Shown here: piece after piece, positions 11,659-22,100 of the stretch
Layout of the letters: each line of letters opens with the position of its first letter
Position numbering within the stretch: position 1 is the first letter of the stretch
Assembly: GCA_004194705.1 (NCBI GenBank)
Contig: SADC01000200.1
Location: 62,001 to 126,000 of the forward strand
Origin: Ditylenchus dipsaci
Lineage: Eukaryota; Nematoda; Chromadorea; Rhabditida; Anguinidae
Direction: 5' to 3'
Length of the DNA: 64,000 nucleotides
Made by a program: the position numbers and the translations under genes
The notes under the pieces: model-generated
What the model saw: only the letters and a program-made list of their open reading frames with translations
Database searches by the model: none
What the model was told of the DNA's origin: nothing

Positions 11659-13102
11659 CAGAAATTGCCATTGCGAAACCCACAAACGGGTGCGGTCAAT
11701 TCGTCTACGGTCAATTCGTCTAGAGGTCAATTCGTCCACAAAATTATTTTCAAATGATTCTTTTTCGTCTTGTGAAGAAGTTCTGTTATTTTAAGACTTT
11801 TTCGATACTTCAGAGTCTGAAGTATCTGAAGTTCAGACTTTTGTTTTTTTCACTTCTGTTTTTCTGCTTCTGTTTTTTATACGTAAAAGTGGTCAAATCG
11901 CGTAAAAACAAGGTTTAAACCAGTTTTTCAGCCAGGGGGATTCTATACTCCGGCCTAAACTTTTTGCGAAAATTTGATTGGGCGGATCAGAATTCCAGTT
12001 CAATCGCTCAGAATCCCACCCTAGACCACTCAAAACCACCATAAACCTGAAATTCTGAGCGATTAAGCCCATCGGAATGGAATTCTGATCCTCCAAAAAT
12101 CGAATTTTCGCAAAAAGTTTACCCCACCCCTTCAACAAACCCCCAAAAAACCAACTTTCAGTGGCTTCTGGCCACTCCAGGGTGGGGTTCTGAGCAATCC
12201 AAGTCATTTTATGAAAAATTTGTCGCATAATTAAAATAATTTGCTGCAAATTAAGACTTTTTGGTGCAAAATTGATTTGCTGCAAAATTAAGATATTCTG
12301 ATGCAAAATTAGATGTTGTTGTTCTCTTCACTAGTCTATGTCTTTCTGATCTATTATCAGAATATTATAATATAATATTATAATATCATAATATTATTGG
12401 TTCTCTAAAACATAGTCAGTACTGGAGGTTGCGCTCGAGCCATTAGTTGAACTGATCTAACCATAAGTGAGATTACTTTTTTTGGTTTGCTTTCGGTGCT
12501 TTTGACCTAGTCTCTTTGAACAAAGTGTTCATGGAGAACCTACATTTTTTGGGACATATTTCCGGATAAATCCAGTTCCAAATTTAACATTTTTATATCG
12601 AAGAAATATTGAGACAACACAAAAAGGTTAGAACGAGTTAAAGTTTTTTTTATTTTAATTAACCGAAACAAAAACATATTGAGATTTTTACAATATTTAA
12701 AAAAATTTTGAGACCCAAACAGGCAATAATTTGAAAAATGAGATCTGTACGAAATGAAGCAAATAAAGGCAGGGATAAGCATTAATGTCAGAAATGCACA
12801 TATCTTAACAAATTCAGTCGTCTGAAAGTTTAAAATAACTAGGTCTACTGCTCAGGCATGTCTTTAACACTGAAATACACAACAAGAAGTTTGGCCATAG
12901 TTGATAAAGATCTTTGCAATTATACAAGGAGACTGTGTGTCAGCTCACCTTGACCTTCGCCACGAATTTGGATGATCGGAAAAGGTGGGTAATACATTAT
13001 TGATCTCCTTCTCCATTTATTCTCGACTTTTTTCAACTACTTATTGTTCATTTTTACTACTGATTTCGAAGCCTCTTGAACTGTACCTAAACGAGTTGTG
13101 CT
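11659..13102. other. Intergenic repeats upstream of the rhamnose enzyme gene
   Basis: 11,692-11,740 holds three copies of GGTCAATTCGTC(T/C)A. 11,935-12,230 holds a small palindrome with the GCTCAGAATCCCACC core also seen at 7.4 and 44.4 kb. 12,355-12,400 is an AATATTATAAT simple repeat. No gene is recognised, and promoter elements of the downstream gene cannot be assigned. Confidence 0.5.
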
Positions 13103-16100
13103 ATGACTGTCAACATTCAACCCGTTGAATCTGGAGTAGATGATTGCTATCAGCCTAGTAGTGTGCTTGTAACTGGTGGATGTGGATTTATCGGTTCCAA
13201 CTTTTTGAATTACATTTTCACTATGTGGCCAACTGCTCGATTTGTGAATGTGGGTTCAACATTTAATGCATAAAATGACAATAAAAATAGGATTGATTTA
13301 ACCGAGGGCTGAAAAAGTTACAGATTTGCTTTCTTATAGCAATAATTGCGCATTATGCAATTTGAAAAACGATGAAAGTGCTTTTTCGAAAAAAAACATT
13401 ATTGAAATTTTTACCTAGGTCCCACTTTGGGGCTATCAAAAAAACATTGGCTAAAGTGCATTGTATTGCCTCCTCCCAAAACAACCCGAAAGCATGTTTT
13501 TTCAACATATTAGCACCTGAAACGTGTAGAAAACATGTTTTTAGGCGCGGCCGACCATTTTTCAAAAATTTTTTTTGGCCAGAATTTGACTTTTTGCTTT
13601 GGGGAACCAAGGTAAACCACCCTGAATGGGTATGCAGACCTATAAAGATAGTATTCGAACAAAGTTTTGTTCACTGGGGCCTACCGCATAAATAAACTCT
13701 GGTATGCATGCTTTTTCATGCATCTAGAGTCACTTTCGAGTGATTTGTGTCTGATGTATGTAGGTGTGCGCATCTCAACCCCAAGCAACCAAGCCCCATG
13801 CGCCCCCGAAGGGGGCTTGGTTGGTTAGAGATGCGCGCACTCACTTACCTTAGACATAATTCCGAGCAAGACTCTCGGTGAAAAATGTATAGAGAGACTC
13901 TTTTTGCCCAGCTCCAGTGACCAAAACGGGCAGAATACTCTTATATGAGGTGCTACCATTTAGATACCTTTTAGGGTGGTTTTTTCTTAGTCCCCCAAAG
14001 CAAAAAATCAAATTTTGGTCAAAAAATTTTTTTTGAAACATGGTCGGCCGCGCCCTAAAAACATGTTTTCTACACGTCTCAGGTGCTTATAGGTTGAAAA
14101 ACATGCTTTCGGGCTGTCTTGGGAGGAGGCGATATAAAGCACTGCGACGAAAACATTTTATAAAAAAACTAATCGCGCACTTAAACATCCTTGATTTTTT
14201 CAGATTAGAAAAACGTATTAAACTTGAAAAAAATCGGTTAATTGTAGCTGTAAATTTGCAGGTGGACAAACTTATCCTGAATAGTGACGTCAACTATGTG
14301 CACCAGGACATCCGAAACTCTGATAGGTACAAACTTGTGCTGGCTGATATTTGCAATTCGGCTCTCATGACTAGAATATTGCAGGAAAACAAGGTTTTTC
14401 TAATTTTTTTATATTTTAAAAAGAATACATCTAAATTACTTTTGTCACAGATTGATACAGTAATCCACTTCGCTGCTGATTGCACATCCACTCGGTGTAC
14501 GTTGATAATGGATTTATTTACTATCAAAATGGCCTTTGTTGTTATTTTCAGGCTATAATAATCCGTGGGAGGCTATTGAAAACAATGTTTTGGGGTTTAT
14601 CAGCTTTTTGGAAGTGATTGAAAAGTATGGCGAAATTCGCAAATTCATCCAAATAAGCACGGATGAGGTAATTTTGCAATAAATTTTTGGTATTAAACTG
14701 GGTGACAAGGACCGAAATCTTGATTGGTATATAATTTGCAGGTGCAAATGAAATATATTTAGGATATTAATTCTTTACCCGAAAAATACTTTTTTAAGTT
14801 AAGTCAAAAGACATTTTTTGCCCACGATCAACCTATACCGACTTTAGCTCGTAGGACAGTTGGTTGTAGACTTTTTATAAATTTTTGTCAATTTTCAGCC
14901 AAAAAAATATTTTGAGATTACTCATTATAGAAAATTTTCTAGAGTTAGAATAATTTTTTTTGGCTGAAAATGGGTACTTTTTGTTAGGATTGATCTCGGG
15001 ACGGGAATCCCATGGAATTCCGGTTCGGGATTCCGAAAATTTTGAAAATCCCGATCCCGAATCCCGCCGGGTCTTATTCCGAAAATCCTGGAAAAATTCC
15101 GAATTCAAATTTATTTTGTTTGAGTACGAAAATAGACTAATTTTTAAAGTGAACCTTATCATTTTTGCTTTTTGTTGCCGTTTTTGTCGTCATTTGTGCT
15201 TAAAAAATGGTTTTACCTGTTTATTTCTCAGATAAAGCATGTTATCTGAAAGCTTGATTGTTATGGATAGTGAGATAATATTTTGGGCTTGAACCCTCAT
15301 CTGTTGCCCGGACAGACTAAACCAACTATCCGCGAGTAACCAGCTGGTTTTTCGCACGATTTTTTATCCTATAAGCACTGGAATGTTCCGTCCAAAAAAC
15401 TCTACTTGATAACTTTAAAATTTCTCGTATAAAGTACGAGAAATTTTACAGTTATCCACGGGGATGAGTAAATTCGGTCCATTTCAAATTGGGCTCATTA
15501 AAATTGGGCCACAAATTTCAGTCAAAAGTCTGGACCAATTTGAAACAGGTCCAATTTGAAACGGCTTAATTTGAAAAGGCCCGATTTTCTTCTCCTGCCT
15601 AATTTTAGAACCGACTTATATTTTTTTGTGTTCTGGAAAACAGGTTTGAGTCTGTTTTAACATTTGCTGGCCTGCCATGCGCAAAAGCACAATATAATTA
15701 GTAAAAAACCCCTTAATTTCTATAATTTTTAAAAGGTCCTGTAACCAGTCGTATTTGTAGCTAGTCGTGGCACCCAGTAATAATGTGTACATATTTGGGT
15801 TTCACCACTCTAAAGTTGAAATTGAAAAATATAAAATTAACTGTAGGTTAATAACTGTAAAATTTCTCGTATAAAGTACGAGAAATTCTAAAATTGTCAA
15901 CTATACAGTTATCGACAAAAAATCCCGAATCCCGACGGGATTCCCGTTTTTTGTTTGATGGGAATCCCAAATCCCGAAAATTTTTGAAATCCCGATCCTG
16001 AATCCGCCGGACTCCTAAAGATCAAGCCTACTTTTTGTTGCGTCTTCGACGCAAGTGATGTCTAAAAAAATCTTCACGTTCCCAGTCTAGGGTTTGGTGG

Positions 16101-19100
16101 TCTATTGGTTAAGCCATTTCCCATTCCCTTTCGATCTGCAGGAAAATGGGCTAAACTCCCTCATACGGTCATGGCTCAAAATAATCCAAAACAGCGTTAT
16201 TTATGCATTTTGAAGGTTAAAACGGAAAATAAAGGCTAAAATCCTATATTTTAAGAGTATTGGAGATATCCACGTACCCTTTTCTGGTGGTTTACTGGTC
16301 ACCCATGGCAAAAAGTCAAATTTTGGTTAAAATTTTTTTCCTGAAAAGTGCCTTCTCAATTATTTTCGCCTTTTTTCACGTTTCTAGTCTTAAAATTCAT
16401 AAATAACGCTGTTTTGGACTATTTTGGGCCATGACCGTATAAGAAAGTCTAGCTCTTTTTTCTGCGGATCCAAAAGGGATGGGATCAAATATCCCCTCCT
16501 TTTCCAATTCACGAGCTGTTGGCCGTGGCCGCTCACGACACTTTTATATACCGTATTTCCTCTAATTGACGCCCCGGGGCGGCAATTAGAGGGGAGGGGC
16601 AATTAGAGGAAATATGGTAAGTATACAAAAAATATCTCAAAAAACTACTATGAACTGTCCTTTTATACAGGGTGGCGCAAAAAAAACGTCACAGTTTTGA
16701 AAACGGTTTATTTTCATGATTTTATTTCTAATGCTATGCATATGATATACCACATTGTAGCTAAGGCTAAAGTGCATTATACCGCGTAGCCCAAAACTGG
16801 CTTAAAGCGTGTTTTTTTGATGTGTGAGCAATTAAAACATACTTAAAACGTGTTTTTAGAGTGCGGAAGGCCATTTTTGAAAAAAAAATTTTGACCAAAA
16901 TTTGACTTTTTGCCTTGGGAGACCAAGGTAAACCACCTGGAGAGGGTACGACCATTACAGCTAAAACCATATTTAACTTTAGCCTGAGTAGGAGCCACTC
17001 CTCAAAAGAAGAAGATCTTGAACATAGTTTTCCTTGCAGGGACCTACCGCATAAAAACTCTGGCATGCACATTGTTTTTATGCATCCAGAGTTTTTTCGA
17101 GTGTTTGGTCTCTAAGGTATGTGTGTGTGCGCATCTCAACTCCAAGCCCCCAAGCCCCCTACGCCCCCGGAGGGGCATTTGCACCAAAAAAGTCGATTTC
17201 AGCAAAAAAAGTCTTTTTGAGCCACTTGATTTCTGCAGTAAAAAAGACTTTTTGCACCAAAAAAGCTTTGTCCTGTCCTTTCACCCTTTAATATCGAGCT
17301 GCCGAGGCTAATAAACTGCAATTTTATTATCCTTGACTTTTTTCAACTGACCTTCTTGCACTTTAAAACTATTCCCTAATCTAATACTGCCAGGTGTATG
17401 GCGACTCCGAGCTGTCAGCTGATGCAGCCCCCAAGTCTGAAGTAGAACCTCTTTTGCCTGGCAATCCCTATGCTGCTACTAAGGTCATTTGGTTTGAAAA
17501 GTGCCAAACTGTAGCTGAAATGAGTGTGTAACTGAATTTAGATAGCTTGTGAAGCATATGTGCACTACTTCCAACAAGTGCGCCATCTACCTATAGTCAC
17601 TTTACGTATCAACAATATTTATGGACCAAATCAGTGGAATGTTAAAGTATAATTGTGTGGGACTCATTCCACAAAAAATCAGTTCCTTAAAAAATATTTA
17701 AATTTAAGTTGGTTCCCCGTTTCATTGAGATGGCTCGGCTTAACCAAAAGTTTCCTGTTCAAGGGGACGGCAAGCAGCTCCGCTCATGGTAGGTTCACAG
17801 TTTAAAAAAGATCGAATTAAATAAACCATTTCGTTAAAACTGCATAAATTTCCACCTTTTTTCTTCCGATTTGTGACCACCCGTCTTCTTTAGGCCAAAT
17901 CTCAGTCATAGATTTGAGATTCTGAAAAAGTTTTTGGCGCTATTGGGTTTTTAACCGAGTAGAATACCTCCCCCTTTCGGACCTATTCGGTTTTGTTTCG
18001 ATTAACTAATAAATACTTAGCAAAAACGAAAATTCGGTGCGAGACAGATAGCTTATAAGAAATTCAATCCTTCTATTGTAAATTTGAAATAGATGTAGAA
18101 ATAGCAAAAAAGGGTAGAAAAAAGTATTGAGTGAGGAAAATTATATTTTTACATAATGGGCATATCCTTGCTTTGGTCGGTAAACGCCTTCGCACCAGGA
18201 ATGCGTCGACCTTTCGATTTTCGGCACTTTTTCTCTTTTGGTTTTCAAAAGAAAATAACCAAAAAATTGAAATTTTAATACTTATTTTCGAATTTCTGTT
18301 TTATTTTTTCGGTTTTCGAATTTTGATCTTTTTGGTTTACGATTTTGAAAACCTTTGAGCTTCGATTTTTATTTTATTTTTTTCCTAGTTTCCACGCATT
18401 TCTGCTGTGCACAGTATATTTGGTGTAGAAATATATAAAATTGGCAAAAAATCATATTTCATTTAAAAACTTTAATTCCTATTTTCACCCTATGTAGGCT
18501 CTATGTAGATGATGCTTCGGAAGGCATTCGATTGGCCACACAACAAGGAAAAGTGGGCGAAATATATAATCTTGGAACCTATCTGGAAAAAAATGGTAAA
18601 CTATTTTCGGGATCTCAACAAAAAAAAAGTCTATTATTAGTGCTTGACTTGGCCAGCTGTGTGCAGACTGAAGTGGACCGCCAGTTGAATCGGAGTGCTG
18701 GAAAAGTGGAATTCCAGTTTATCCAGGACCGTCCATACAACGACCTCCGTTACCTAATTGACATTTCCAAGGCCAAACTTCAACTGGGCTGGGAGCCTAA
18801 GACTAGTTTTGAGGAGGGTAATGCTTGCTTCCAAATTTATAGTGACCATTGATGTGTATTAAAGGTTTGGAAAAGGTGGTTGCTTCCCAACTCAAACCAT
18901 TACAATCCCAAAAGATGAGTGTGGTGATTTATGGTGGTCGAGGTTGGATTGGACTGCAGGTTCAAAAGTTGTTGAGAGAAAAAAATGTCCCATTCCATCT
19001 AGCCAAATGCAAAGTTGGAGGCAATTCTGATCATGAGGTAAGATAATTGCTGTATTTTCTCTATCAAGTTTTCAAAAAGTGACTTCCACTGTTAAAATGT

Positions 19101-22100
19101 CCTTGTAAATATAAATTCGTCAAGATCTCGCTGTTTGGCTTAAAATAGCTAAAAGAAAACACATCTAAAATAAAATGCTTGATTTATCCTATTCGGCGGC
19201 ATTTTGTAAACAAGCACTTGCAGTATATCCGCATAAAGTCAATTTTTCTGGTACCACGGAAATAGGGGTTTGACTGCATATTTCCAGCTTTGACATTAGA
19301 CTCAATATTACGGTTGTTGAATGTCCAATTGTTAAATTAAATGGCGAAATGAGTGGCCAATTACCAGGGATTGTGAAATGAACGGCCACAATATTTTAGG
19401 GAATATTCCCTATTATAATAATGCTTTTAGTGTTATTTTTTAAAAACCGATAAAAAGTTTTCGAAAAAGTTCATTTAAAAATTCTTGAAAAATTATAAAC
19501 TATTATGGCCAATTTTGGAGTGGCTCGATACTACGAGAATATTCTTATTCAGCAATTCTACCAATTACCGTATTATCTCTAATAAGACCCCACTCCTCAA
19601 TGAGACCCCACCTTCTAATAAGGCCCATGTCTTGAGAGGTGTTGAAAAATAAGGCCCACCTTCTAATAACGCCCCACCCTCTAATAACTCCCCACCTTCT
19701 AACAAGATCCCACTTTCTACTGGGACTTCACTTACTAATGAAGCCCTACCTTCCAATAAAAATCCAGCTCTTTATAAAGCCATATCTTCTTACAATTAAT
19801 CACATCCAAAGTACAGCTATAACATAATTTATTGGACGAAACAGACATAATTCAATCATCGAACAAAAATATCATCTTCATTAACATCTCTTGATTCCAC
19901 TTCAGCCTGTTCTTCGTTAAGGCCAGCTTCCTCGAAGTCATTTCGCCCATCTTGCGCTTCCTCTTGAGCTCTGACTTCACGAAGAATCTTGAGTCCTTTC
20001 ACACCGATGGATCCCTCAGGTTTAAAGCACGTAATTTTTTCATCCCCTGTGCCATCACTTGGAATAGTTAGAGCATACGCTGAAAGGGAAGGAAAGAAAT
20101 CACCAGACAGAAAAACAAAAAAAACAACCTACGAATGATTTGATGATGGTCTCCTTGGAGATTTCTAACCAAGCTCGGTGGATCCATCCCAAAACCACCT
20201 CAAGAGCAGGAGCTTTCGAGTTCCCGGCCGGAGTGAACTGCTTATGAGAATCATTTGTCATCCATATCGTATAGTACTCTCTAATGTTCCCCTTGAACGG
20301 CTTGTTCCAGCTAACGTTAGGTGCCTGAAAATGTAATTTTAGAAACTCACAGTTCATAAATCTCACTTGGATGAATTTCGTACAACCACCAGGGATGAAT
20401 GCTACTTCAATACCCAGCTCTTTCAGTACTGCCATTGTTTTCACGCTTTTGTGCGCAGCAAAGGCATCCAACACCAATAGTCGCTTGCCAGAGAAAATGC
20501 AGCCAACCTTGATCACATTGCGCAGAAAATCTTCTGTAGTCGAATCGTCCATCCAAACAGAGCCATTCCAGTTCACTATCAGTTTGCCTTTGAATTCATC
20601 TTCAATCTTAGGAACAGGGCGTTTCCGGTTAACGAGCACATACGGCAGAAGCTTTGTTCCATCACTTCGGGCAGCCAAGCAAACTGTTACCCTTATTTTT
20701 CATGGCCGGTTGTTATGACAGTCACCTGAAACGAAAAGCTGGATTTCATGATGGATCATACAAAAATAGAGATTCTTACGTCTTTGGCACCTTTTGTATC
20801 AATGCATCGACTATCAGGGCAGTCAAACCACACAGCCGTCTCATCCATTGCAATCACTTGGCTGTATTTCGTCTTCTTGCGCAGCTGTTCCACGTGGACG
20901 ATGAATTTAGCCACTACTTCGGCATAATTTTCTGGGGGCTTTTGTGCCGTTGTTTGTTGTCGACGTTTAACGAAATTGTTGCGCTTGAGAAATTTGTCGA
21001 GCCATCCAAGAGATATCTCAAACGTCCCTTATATTCCACTAGTTCCAAACTGAAATTTAAAAAGTACCTTCATTTCTTTGCCCCGGAATAAGTTCTTTGC
21101 TTCGCTCAGGATAATCTTCCGAGACACAGGCTGCTTCTTTTCACGTTTTTGTCGAACCCATTCTGCTAGTTGCACATCTAGATCCGGATGCAAAACATGA
21201 CGACCACCACCATCTGGCTTCTTTCGCTTACCACCACCAGAAATGTTGCTAAAGCACAAAAATAGAAACGAAGCAAGCAAAAAAAGAAAAACCTTACAGT
21301 TTCTGTTTTAGCTCAGCTTCCTGTTTAACCCACGTTCGGATGCACTTCATGTCGACACTGAACTTCTGAGCTGCTGATTTCACATTGAATTGATTCCCCG
21401 ACTTGGCTGACTTGTTTTCACGTGCCCAATTGATAGCCTCCAACTTTGTCATAGCATCGTAGTGGTATATCTTCTTTCTTTTCCTTTGCGTTCTCTCATC
21501 TTCATGTAGCTGGAGCTCATCCTCGTCGTCGGAAGTTAGCTGCTGCATTGCTTCCACTGGAAATTCTTTCTCAACGGCTGCTGAGAGATCACGTCCACGT
21601 TGGATTAGAGAGGAACGCTGTAGCCACTGCCCGCAAATTGTTAGCCGGTTGATCACTCATTTCAACTAGAAACGGAAAATAATTAGAAGGAGAGAGAGAA
21701 GAAAAAATGACAGCTAATTAAATAACATTCAATGACAGCCTCATTTTTTTAAATCTGTTTAAGACATATTTCATTTCGAACGAGATTTGAAAAAAAAACA
21801 AAAAATTTATGTCATTTCTGAGTTCAAAAATAAGGCCCCACCTTCCAATAAGACCCACCTTCTAATAAGGCCCCACCTCCAGAGAGGTGTTGAAAAATAA
21901 GGCCCCATGGGGTCTTATTAGAGATGATACGGTACGGGCCCAAAAAAATTTTGAAATTTTCAAGATTTTAGCTTAAATTTTAATTTTTTTCAAATTTTGT
22001 CAAAACTTGCTGGAAATAATAAACTGAAATTTTTGTTACTTTTTCCTTTTGTATTTGAAAATCGCTTTAAAAACTTATTTTACAAAAAAATTGAATCACT

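Larger units (their letters stand above)
14668..17393. other. Intron 4 of the RHM-like gene, composed of repeats
   Basis: This 2.7-kb intron holds direct copies of an AATCCCGATCC(C/T)GAATCC block (about 15,045 and 15,990), a TTTCTCGTATAAAGTACGAGAAATT palindromic motif twice (about 15,421 and 15,860), AATTGGGCC-type tandem units at 15,475-15,600, a split SINE (16,037-16,540), a 67-bp MITE (16,551-16,617), a mariner-like end CAGGGTGGCGCAAAAAAA at about 16,669, and a fold-back half at 16,760-17,170. Confidence 0.7.
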
